38,008 nucleotides of DNA, taken from assembly GCF_000381745.1 (NCBI RefSeq), contig NZ_KB907016.1:1-38008 (forward strand), in the 5' to 3' direction. Of this stretch, positions 17,118-23,937 are shown piece after piece. Within the stretch, counting starts at the first letter, position 1, and each line of letters starts with the position of its first letter. Source of the DNA: Psychromonas ossibalaenae ATCC BAA-1528 (GTDB taxonomy: Bacteria; Pseudomonadota; Gammaproteobacteria; Enterobacterales; Psychromonadaceae). The notes beneath the pieces were generated by a model. That model was not told where the DNA came from. It searched no databases and saw only the letters and a list, made by a program, of their open reading frames with translations. A program made the position numbers and the translations under genes.

Positions 17118-17986
17118 TTAAACAGGGCCTGAGTGGTTTTCAGCTTTTTACTTTGCGCATAGGAAACATCGCGTTTAACCAGTGATGTATAAATTAAATC
17201 GAGTATAAATAACTGCGCGATTTTTGTGCCGATTGAATCCCCTTGAAGCTGGCCCTGGCGGTTACCGTTAACTAATACAAAATCTGCAAACTGAGTAATA
17301 TCAGAGCGGGGATTATGGGTTAAGGCAACGGTTACTGCGCCGGATTCTTTCGCTATTTTAATCGTTTTAGTGGTTTCATCTGAATTTCCAGAATGACTGA
17401 TACCCACTGCAATATCACCCGGCTGTAATAAGCTGGCTTTCATATACATGAAATGGTTATTGGTTAACGCATCAACATTGAGGCCGATGCGCATAAATTT
17501 ATGTTTTGCATTTTCAGCTGCTAAACCCGATGATCCGACGCCAAAGAAATATATGGAAGGCGCATTACTAATCAGCTCTGTTACTTCCTCAAGGGCATTA
17601 AAGTCTAACAGGTTAATTGTTTCAGACAGGACATTATCAATGGTTGATTTTAGTTTCTGTCCGATAGTTTCAGCATTGTCTGCAGCGGTTACATCGGTAT
17701 CAAAAATCGACTTTTCCTGCTGGTTCAGGTTAGACAACTCAATAGCCAGCTCCATTTTGAAGCCTTGGAATCCTTTAAAGCCTAATGTGCGGCAAAAACG
17801 TATAATAGTTGCTTCGCCTGCATTAACTATTTGTGACAGCTCTGCAATCGATAATTTACTTACCTCAGAAGGATTGCTTAATACGTAATCGGCAATTCGT
17901 TTAGATGACGGGGTAAGGCTGTTATATAAACTTCCAATCGTATCCAGCACTTTTCCTGCTTTGATAGAGTCTTTCTGCTCCGACAT
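17114..17986 (-). CDS. nanR: RpiR-family transcriptional regulator of sialic acid genes
   Basis: 290 residues. The N-terminal RpiR helix-turn-helix (about 15-90) has LSIAELSQIVNAGEATIIRFCRTLGFKGF; the C-terminal SIS sugar-phosphate-binding domain (about 130-270) has IYFFGVGSSG and GISHSGNSDET. RpiR-type NanR/SiaR proteins of Vibrio and Haemophilus control sialic acid genes and sense amino-sugar intermediates such as ManNAc-6-P or GlcN-6-P. The gene is divergent from nanA and convergent with nagA, so control of this locus, probably as a repressor, is a firm contextual inference. The ATG has AGGA upstream. The symbol denotes function and not homology to the GntR-type NanR of E. coli. Confidence 0.85.
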   Translation of the reverse strand: MSEQKDSIKAGKVLDTIGSLYNSLTPSSKRIADYVLSNPSEVSKLSIAELSQIVNAGEATIIRFCRTLGFKGFQGFKMELAIELSNLNQQEKSIFDTDVTAADNAETIGQKLKSTIDNVLSETINLLDFNALEEVTELISNAPSIYFFGVGSSGLAAENAKHKFMRIGLNVDALTNNHFMYMKASLLQPGDIAVGISHSGNSDETTKTIKIAKESGAVTVALTHNPRSDITQFADFVLVNGNRQGQLQGDSIGTKIAQLFILDLIYTSLVKRDVSYAQSKKLKTTQALFK

Positions 17987-18169
17987 AATTAATTCCTGAT
18001 AATGTAAAAATATAAATTAATTTTCGCATGAGTTCAGCAGTTTGTGAAGTGGAACTCCAATTATAGCGATGCTAAAAAGCCAGCTCTTCGCTAAACCCCC
18101 AAAATCTGCTTAACTTTAGTAAAAGACAACTCTGCACTAAGCCGCTTTTATTTTTAACTGTCTTGAAGT

Positions 18170-18191
18170 AATCATGGTGCAGATCACATTT
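18170..18191. promoter_or_regulatory. CRP-like site upstream of nanA
   Basis: The right half AGATCACATTT matches the CRP consensus perfectly; the left half is weak, with about 16 of 22 positions agreeing by eye. Its centre is about 80 bp before the predicted nanA start of transcription, an acceptable distance for a CRP-activated promoter and in line with catabolite control of sialic acid use. Confidence 0.5.
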
Positions 18192-18226
18192 TGTTTTAAA
18201 ATTGAACATGAAACACTTTTATTTAG

Positions 18227-18267
18227 TTGCATTATGAAACTTTACTCCATAATATTAGTTTCACTCC
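18227..18267 (+). promoter_or_regulatory. Predicted nanA promoter with two operator-like repeats
   Basis: TTGCAT (18227-18232) and TAATAT (18250-18255) are 17 bp apart. TTTACTCC (18241-18248) lies in the spacer and TTTCACTCC (18259-18267) at the expected transcription start, 19 bp apart, so on the same face of the helix. A regulator bound there would block RNA polymerase. Confidence 0.55.
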
Positions 18268-18322
18268 GAATTGGTCGGTAATGCTGGAGAAAATCTCCAT
18301 TAGTTGTTTAAGGTAAAATCCT

Positions 18323-19219
18323 ATGAAAAAGTTAAGCGGTTTAATTGCAGCGCCACATACCCCTTTTGATCAGAATCAGCAGGTAAATTTTCCCGTGATT
18401 GATCAAATTGCAGCCCATCTTATTAAAGACGGTGTTAAAGGAATTTATATATGCGGTACAACGGGTGAAGGCATTCACTGCAGTGTTGAAGAGCGTAAAG
18501 CTATTGCTGAACGCTGGGTGCAGGCTTGTGCAGGCAAGATGGATATTATTATTCATACCGGCGCTTTAAGTATTGTTGATACATTAACGCTTACACGTCA
18601 TGCAGATACATTAGATATTTTAGCGACTTCGGCAATCGGACCGTGCTTTTTCAAGCCGGGATCGGTTAGCGCTTTAGTTGATTACTGCGCCGCGGTTGCC
18701 GCAGCTGCTCCTTCTAAAGGTTTTTATTATTACCATTCAGGCATGTCAGGTGTAAACCTTGATATGGAGCAGTTCTTAATCGAAGCTGAATCACGTATTC
18801 CAAACTTATCAGGCCTTAAATTTAACAGCGGTGATTTATATGAATACCAGCGTTGTTTACGTGCCTGTGATGGTAAGTTTGATATCCCATTCGGTGTGGA
18901 TGAGTTCCTACCCGGTGCACTAGCGCTGGGCGCAAAAAGTGCAGTCGGCAGTACTTATAACTATGCAGCCCCGCTTTTCCATAAAATCATTGATGCCTTT
19001 AATGCTGGTGACCAGGATACGGTATTTAAAGGGATGGATAATGTGATTGCTCTGATCCGTGTCCTAGTTGAATTCGGCGGGGTTGCTGCCGGTAAAACTG
19101 CAATGCAGTTACACGATATCGATGCCGGTGATCCGCGTTTACCATTGTCGCCTTTAAGCGCAGAGCAGAAAGCACTGGTTGTTGAGCGAATGAGAGCTGC
19201 TGACTTTATAAATGTTTAA
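18323..19219 (+). CDS. nanA: N-acetylneuraminate lyase
   Basis: Cleaves N-acetylneuraminate to ManNAc and pyruvate by a Schiff-base aldolase mechanism. 298 residues of the DHDPS/NAL family: GLIAAPHTPFD at the start, carboxylate-binding GTTGEG (45-50), Tyr137 in FYYYHSGMSGV and the Schiff-base Lys166 in LSGLKFNSGDLYE, which fits NAL better than dihydrodipicolinate synthase. GVDEFLPGALALGAKSAVGSTYN follows as in other NALs. It is a single-gene unit with its own terminator, divergent from the regulator, whereas kinase, epimerase and transporter are in the minus-strand operon. Confidence 0.95.
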   Translation: MKKLSGLIAAPHTPFDQNQQVNFPVIDQIAAHLIKDGVKGIYICGTTGEGIHCSVEERKAIAERWVQACAGKMDIIIHTGALSIVDTLTLTRHADTLDILATSAIGPCFFKPGSVSALVDYCAAVAAAAPSKGFYYYHSGMSGVNLDMEQFLIEAESRIPNLSGLKFNSGDLYEYQRCLRACDGKFDIPFGVDEFLPGALALGAKSAVGSTYNYAAPLFHKIIDAFNAGDQDTVFKGMDNVIALIRVLVEFGGVAAGKTAMQLHDIDAGDPRLPLSPLSAEQKALVVERMRAADFINV

Positions 19220-19247
19220 TATTGGCAAATAAAACAACAGATTCACT

Positions 19248-19273
19248 GCCGCTGTAATTAGCGGCTTTTTTTT
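19248..19273 (+). terminator. Rho-independent terminator of nanA
   Basis: GCCGCT, loop GTAATT, AGCGGC, then eight Ts (19266-19273), 28 bases after the nanA stop. Confidence 0.88.
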
Positions 19274-19461
19274 ATCGAAGGAGCTGTTGTTTTTAAGCAG
19301 AGAGGGGAAAGATAGATATTGAGGAATGTCGTTTATCCCGAGCTCAGATTACAAATAAATGTTGTGACGGCGTCCTTGTTTGAGCTTTCTACTCCCTTTT
19401 TTTGCCGCTGTATGAGTGTTATGTTCAGATCATCACATAGGATCCTTGTGCAGGAGTAAAA

Positions 19462-19695
19462 ATGGCTGATTATCAATTTTTCAAACATAAAAACAATAGC
19501 AGCGTGGTATATTTAGATGTTGATTCATCTGCTTATTACCATGAGAAAGAACTGTTGATTGATCAGGGCTTTGAAATTCAAGATAATATATTCCAAACTC
19601 CGGCTGATAAAGGCAGCCTGGAAAAATCACAAGATGTACTTATCGAATCGTTTGTACATTATGGAGCCGGCCGTTCTAATCTTGGGCGATCTTAG
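19462..19695 (+). CDS. Small hypothetical protein
   Basis: 77 residues beginning MADYQFFKHKNNSSVVYLDV, mixed charge, no membrane segment, no signal peptide and no motif I recognise. An AGGAG six bases before the ATG is the best reason to think it is real; an overlapping 64-residue frame from 19559 lacks such a site and looks like a shadow. It stands alone, 242 bp after nanA, whose terminator cuts it off, so it should have its own promoter. Confidence 0.55.
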   Translation: MADYQFFKHKNNSSVVYLDVDSSAYYHEKELLIDQGFEIQDNIFQTPADKGSLEKSQDVLIESFVHYGAGRSNLGRS

Positions 19696-19779
19696 GGCTA
19701 GTTTATCTTCTAAATTATGCTCCGTTGAGCCTGAAGTCTTTCAGTCTTTTTAACTTTAAACTGCATTCAGAGGCTTTTT

Positions 19780-20058
19780 ATGAAGTCACCCGACAGGGAA
19801 ACTGTCAGCAGGCTGGATCAGCTGCCTAATATAGGTAAAGCGATTGCGCGTGATTTAGCCAAGATAAATATAACCCATCCCAGGCAGCTGATCGGTCAAG
19901 ATGCTTTTGAACTGCATAGACAACTTTGTGAACAGCTGGGCTGGCGCCAGGATTATTGTGTGATTGATGTTTATCTATCAGCAATTGACTATATGGAAGG
20001 AGGAGAAGCTAAACCCTGGTGGTTTTATACCAGGCAGCGTAAAGCGCAGATGTCTTAA
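19780..20058 (+). CDS. Helix-hairpin-helix protein, Cdd1 family
   Basis: 92 residues. RLDQLPNIGKAIARDLAKINI (11-31) is a helix-hairpin-helix element of the kind that contacts the DNA backbone, and the end YMEGGEAKPWWFYTRQRK is typical of Cdd1-type ('pathogenicity locus') proteins, a small family of unknown role. The full family length is present. DNA binding is inferred from the HhH element only. The gene lies between two unrelated genes. Confidence 0.8.
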   Translation: MKSPDRETVSRLDQLPNIGKAIARDLAKINITHPRQLIGQDAFELHRQLCEQLGWRQDYCVIDVYLSAIDYMEGGEAKPWWFYTRQRKAQMS

Positions 20059-20133
20059 TATTCTCGTCTGCACTGTTTTTAAAAATCCCCTTGACGGATA
20101 AATCTTCTTTTGTTTTTTTTGAGTATTATAATA

Positions 20134-20544
20134 ATGACTATGAAAGTTATCCCGGTTTCCAGTGTACAGACATTAGCTGTTCGCCATCAGGTTTTATGGC
20201 CTGATAAATCACCTGAATTCTGCAAAGTTGCAGATGACGATAGTGCGCTGCACTTTGCCGTTGTTAAAAATGAACAAATAATCTGTGTCGCATCGCTATT
20301 TCCAGACGGGAAAACTGCCAGATTAAGAAAGTTTGCGACGCTGGCGCAGTTTCAGGGACAGGGAGCTGGCCGCATGATGCTTGCTTATATTCTGGACCTT
20401 CTTATCAAAAAAGGCTTTTTATTATTCTGGTGTGATGCGCGGCAAAGCGCCTGTGCTTTTTATCAAAGGTTTGGTTTAACCGTCGAGGGAACGCGCTTTT
20501 ATAAATCTGGTGTCCCTTATTACAAAATGGCGAAGCGGCTTTAA
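20134..20544 (+). CDS. GNAT-family N-acetyltransferase
   Basis: About 136 residues from the ATG at 20134 (MTMKVIPVSSVQTLAVRHQVLWP); ATG at 20140 is an alternative, and the frame is open to TTG 20110. Motif A reads RKFATLAQFQGQGAGRMMLAYIL (acetyl-CoA loop QGQGAG) and motif B reads FWCDARQSACAFYQRFGLTVEG. The compact layout with an R-x-x-V-L-W-P start resembles small GNATs of the ElaA/YjgM kind. The substrate is unknown and there is no operon context. It is not closely similar to the GNAT at 4450. Confidence 0.85.
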   Translation: MTMKVIPVSSVQTLAVRHQVLWPDKSPEFCKVADDDSALHFAVVKNEQIICVASLFPDGKTARLRKFATLAQFQGQGAGRMMLAYILDLLIKKGFLLFWCDARQSACAFYQRFGLTVEGTRFYKSGVPYYKMAKRL

Positions 20545-20759
20545 CGGCTATTCACCTGCTGATAAAATACTGCCCTACGGATATTTATTGCTTTTATTCG
20601 CATTCTTAAAAATTAATTTTTACCTCACTGTGTATTGCCCACCACTTACTCTGAATAATTCATGTTTATTCTTCTTATACTTTATATTAAGCCAGTGTTG
20701 ATGAAAGGGATAACCTGAAGTCTGTTAATATGAGATGAACGGAAATAATATATGGGAGC

Positions 20760-21506
20760 ATGATGCTGAAATTATTCAAGGTATTGGCAGCCTGCCTGCT
20801 GTTAATAACAAATACTGCAAAAAGTGAGCAGGTTATTATGGCCTTCGGTGAAAAAATACCTCCGTTTTGTTTTCCTGAAACGAACAGCGGTATAGAGCTG
20901 GAAATTATTGGTGAGGCGTTAGCGTTTCGAGGCCATACTCTTGTGCCTAAATATTTCCCTCTGGCTAGAGTACCTAACGCTTTTATCAATAGACATGTTG
21001 ATGCCGCTATGACGGATATGGGGGTGGATATGTCGGTCCATGGCGGCTATTACGGCGATCCTGCTGTTCTTTATGAAAATGTATTTATTACCCTGAAAGA
21101 CCGCCATATTGAAATAAAAAAACCACAAGACCTTTATGAATTGAGCATTATTTCCTTTCAGGGGGCATTAAAACGCTACCCGGAGTGGTTAACTGTGCCC
21201 GATAAAAAAAATCATTATAAGGAGCATTCAAACCAGGAGCTACAGCTTCAGACTCTTTATCGGGGACGCTACGATGCTGTTCTGAGTGATCGTAATATTT
21301 TCCGTTATTTTATGCTGAAACATAAAACGGATACTGGAGAAGCCTTAAAAGAGATTGATATTCATGAGTTTATACAGCTCAATCCGCTAGATTACCGGCC
21401 TCTTTTCAGATCCCCCAAGATTAGGGATGACTTTAATATAGGCCTGAAGCTTTTAAAGCAGAGCGGCCGCTTTCAGGATATCTATGCTAAATATTTAAAA
21501 GGGTAG
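20760..21506 (+). CDS. Periplasmic solute-binding protein, family 3 (orphan)
   Basis: 248 residues. A signal peptide (MMLKLFKVLAACLLLITNTAKS) precedes a two-lobed SBP_bac_3-like domain, with GEKIPPFCFPETNSGIELEIIGEALAFRG at lobe 1 and ALKRYPEWL...YDAVLSDRNIFRYF at lobe 2. Proteins like this bind amino acids or small polar ligands for ABC uptake. No permease or ATPase gene is nearby, so it may serve a remote transporter or act as a sensor protein. The sequence before the start is AT-rich and no strong promoter is obvious. Confidence 0.8.
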   Translation: MMLKLFKVLAACLLLITNTAKSEQVIMAFGEKIPPFCFPETNSGIELEIIGEALAFRGHTLVPKYFPLARVPNAFINRHVDAAMTDMGVDMSVHGGYYGDPAVLYENVFITLKDRHIEIKKPQDLYELSIISFQGALKRYPEWLTVPDKKNHYKEHSNQELQLQTLYRGRYDAVLSDRNIFRYFMLKHKTDTGEALKEIDIHEFIQLNPLDYRPLFRSPKIRDDFNIGLKLLKQSGRFQDIYAKYLKG

Positions 21507-21543
21507 CACTCCCGCTGTATCGACATAAGCTTTGACATGACAT

Positions 21544-22440
21544 TTAATTCAAGACCCTTTTTTTTGATTTAATTACTTTAGTCGCTTCAAGTATACAAAA
21601 AACCAGCCCCAGCCAGATGAAACCAAAGCTGATCAGTTTAACCTGATCAAAGACCTCGCCGAATATTAACACTGCAATTAAAAACTGCAGACTCGGCTCT
21701 ATATACTGGGTTAAACCTATCGAAGATAAACTGGCTCTGTCGACAGCAAAAGAGAATAAAATCATCGGTGCTAATACCGCAGGAGCCATACCGATATACA
21801 GCAGCTGTTGAGCGCTGGTTGTCGAAAAGAAGTCACTTTCTCCGCTAAAATATAACCAGCCCATATATATCAGCGCCAAAGGCATCAATAAAATCACTTC
21901 AATAGTAATGGACATAAACGAATCGAATTTAATGTATTTTTTTATTAATCCGTAAACAGCAAATGCACCGGCCATAATCAGTGACAGCCAGGGCAGTTCT
22001 CCGTAACTGTATACCTGGTAGCTGATACCTAAAACTGCCAGTACAACGGCTGTTTTTTTAGCCCAGCTTAAACGTTCCCCTAAAATAGCGACAGCTAGGG
22101 CAATAGAACAGAGCGGGTTGATAAAATAACCTAAACTGGCGGCTAAAACATCCCCTCTGCTTGATGCCTCAGTAAAAGCCCATAGAGAAATTAATCCGCA
22201 TAAACCGGCTAAGAAACAGAGAAATAAAGATTTTTTATCTGCTAATAAGGTTTTTATTGGGGTATGAGTGGCGGCCATAAAATGCATTGCTAGAAGCATA
22301 ATCGGTACAGAGAATATAATTCTGACCGCCAGGATCTCAAAAACATCCGCTGAGGAAAGCAGACTGAAGTACAGAGGTAATAATCCCCAGAACGTGAAGG
22401 CAAATACTGCCAGTAAATTGCCGTTATTACGAAGTTTCAT
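21544..22440 (-). CDS. rarD: EamA-family transporter RarD
   Basis: About 298 residues and ten predicted membrane helices in two EamA repeats. It matches RarD in layout: NLLAVFAFTFWGLLPLYF at the start, GDVLAASLGYFINPL in the middle and AVDRASLSSIGLTQYIEPSLQFL near the end. RarD (drug/metabolite transporter superfamily) was linked to chloramphenicol resistance in Pseudomonas and its natural substrate is unsettled. I start at the second Met (22440), which gives the usual short N-terminus; an ATG at 22458 is open. It is the next gene after tesA on the same strand, 218 bp away, and is probably transcribed alone. Confidence 0.85.
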   Translation of the reverse strand: MKLRNNGNLLAVFAFTFWGLLPLYFSLLSSADVFEILAVRIIFSVPIMLLAMHFMAATHTPIKTLLADKKSLFLCFLAGLCGLISLWAFTEASSRGDVLAASLGYFINPLCSIALAVAILGERLSWAKKTAVVLAVLGISYQVYSYGELPWLSLIMAGAFAVYGLIKKYIKFDSFMSITIEVILLMPLALIYMGWLYFSGESDFFSTTSAQQLLYIGMAPAVLAPMILFSFAVDRASLSSIGLTQYIEPSLQFLIAVLIFGEVFDQVKLISFGFIWLGLVFCILEATKVIKSKKRVLN

Positions 22441-22658
22441 AGGCGGACCAGAAAACATTGAAGCAGTGTGCGCTATCTAACGCAGTACAGCTTAAAAGGT
22501 AAAAAAAGTAATGATACGCATTAACTGCGCTCAATTGTGTTGTAAAATAAAGCATATCTCGCAGATAAGCAAAATATCCGCGGTAATAAAATGAAAAATT
22601 TTTGAAGTAAATAATTAACCTGTATAATCAATGAATTAGAATGTCACCTTGCTGTTTA

Positions 22659-23261
22659 TCATTTCAGGTAAGGGGTTAATTCTTTTGCCATAAATTGAGC
22701 TATCCAGGGCTGCGCCTGCACGGTCGGATGCAGGCCGTCTTTCATCATCCATTGCGGTTTTAAAATCACCTGTTCGAGAAAAAACGGGAGTAAAGGAACT
22801 GCGTGTTTTTCGCTCAATTTAGGGTAAAGTGAGCTGAACGCCTGCGAGTATCTTTTTCCGTAGTTAGGCGGGACTTCGATCTGCATTAGAATGACCTGTG
22901 CATTTTGTGCTTTGATCAGCATAATCATCTTTTCTATATTTGCCGTAACAGCCGCCGGGGAAAAACCGCGTAAGCCGTCATTTGCGCCTAGCTCAATTAA
23001 TACCGAGGCCGGTTTATGCTGTGCCAGTAAGTCTGGTAAACGTGCTAAACCGTTGCCGCTTGTATCGCCTGAAATACTGGCGTTAATCACATCCCTGGAT
23101 TTATTATGCTTATCCAGCTGCTCGTTCAGCAAAGATGGCCAGCTCTGTTCAATAGGCATATTATAACCAGCGCTCAGGCTGTCACCTAGAATCATAAGTG
23201 TTGTGCTGTTTGCCAGGGCCGGAAACAGCAGAATAAAAATAAAGGATAATATTTTTGTCAT
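22659..23261 (-). CDS. tesA: Acyl-CoA thioesterase I / lysophospholipase L1
   Basis: 200 residues, an SGNH hydrolase in the periplasm. The signal peptide MTKILSFIFILLFPALANS is followed by the GDSL block LMILGDSLSAGYNM (nucleophile Ser), INASISGDTSGNG (block II Gly), GANDGLRG (block III Asn) and DGLHPTVQAQ (Asp/His). It hydrolyses acyl-CoA thioesters and lysophospholipids. The frame continues upstream to 23387, but the ATG at 23261 gives the proper signal peptide and family length. It diverges from ybbA with start codons sharing the CATG at 23259-23262, as the tesA/ybbA pair is neighbouring in enterobacteria. Confidence 0.93.
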   Translation of the reverse strand: MTKILSFIFILLFPALANSTTLMILGDSLSAGYNMPIEQSWPSLLNEQLDKHNKSRDVINASISGDTSGNGLARLPDLLAQHKPASVLIELGANDGLRGFSPAAVTANIEKMIMLIKAQNAQVILMQIEVPPNYGKRYSQAFSSLYPKLSEKHAVPLLPFFLEQVILKPQWMMKDGLHPTVQAQPWIAQFMAKELTPYLK

Positions 23262-23937
23262 GTCAAAGTCCATTATAAAAGCAAGCTCAGTGGCTAAATC
23301 GGTTCTTTCAAATGAAACAGAGCTATCAATTTTAGAAGATATCTCATTTGAAATCTCATCTGGTGAAACTATCGCTATTATTGGCACATCAGGGGCAGGT
23401 AAATCAACCTTAATGACATTATTGGCTGGATTAGATATTCCCAGTTCAGGTGAAATTGAACTGCTGGGGCAGCCGTTATCTTTATTAGATGAAGAGCAGC
23501 GCGCTAAGATCCGCAGTGAATCAATTGGTTTTGTTTTTCAGAACTTCTTATTAATTCCGTCATTAAACGCACTGGAAAATGTCACCTTACCGGCTGTTTT
23601 ACGTGGTGATGGGGAGGATACGGCTAAAGCACGCCGGCTGCTGCAGTCAGTGGGTTTATCCGGGCGGGAAACACATCTGCCGGCGCAGTTGTCGGGCGGT
23701 GAGCAGCAGCGCGTGGCATTAGCTCGTGCGTTTATGACTCAGCCGGAAATTTTATTTGCTGACGAGCCTACAGGTAACCTGGATCAGCATACCGCAGAAA
23801 ATATCATCGATCTGCTGTTTGCAATGAACCGGGATCACGGCACAACGCTGGTTTTGATTACTCATGATACGGTGCTGGCAGGACGCTGTGAACGTCTTCT
23901 GACTATCGATGCCGGCCGATTAGTGGAGCAGCAGTGA
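23260..23937 (+). CDS. ybbA: ABC transporter ATP-binding protein YbbA
   Basis: 225 residues of the LolD/MacB-type ATPase class: Walker A GTSGAGKST (42-50), Q-loop GFVFQNFLLIPSLNALENV, signature LSGGEQQRVALARA, Walker B ILFADEPTG and H-loop LITHD. The ATG at 23260 matches the start of enterobacterial YbbA; an upstream GTG (23203) lies inside tesA and is unlikely. It works with the next gene, YbbP, as a mechanotransmission-type exporter of hydrophobic or lipid-linked substrates. Association with TesA is conserved in proteobacteria. Its stop overlaps the ybbP start by 4 bp. Confidence 0.93.
   Translation: MSKSIIKASSVAKSVLSNETELSILEDISFEISSGETIAIIGTSGAGKSTLMTLLAGLDIPSSGEIELLGQPLSLLDEEQRAKIRSESIGFVFQNFLLIPSLNALENVTLPAVLRGDGEDTAKARRLLQSVGLSGRETHLPAQLSGGEQQRVALARAFMTQPEILFADEPTGNLDQHTAENIIDLLFAMNRDHGTTLVLITHDTVLAGRCERLLTIDAGRLVEQQ

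Larger units (their letters stand above)
17987..18322. other. rpiR-nanA divergent regulatory region
   Basis: 336 bp without a gene. From left to right it holds the AT-rich leader of the regulator gene, an AAGTGGAACTCCAATT motif (about 18046-18061) resembling the other ACTCC motifs, a CRP-like site (18170-18191) and the nanA promoter with two further motifs (18227-18267). Confidence 0.6.

Noticed and set aside
17448..17888. 146-codon plus-strand frame antisense to the RpiR-type gene
   Set aside because: It overlaps both HTH and SIS domains of the real gene; composition and length are those of a shadow.
19559..19753. 64-codon frame overlapping the small gene at 19462
   Set aside because: It has no ribosome site, whereas the 77-residue frame has AGGAG six bases before its ATG.
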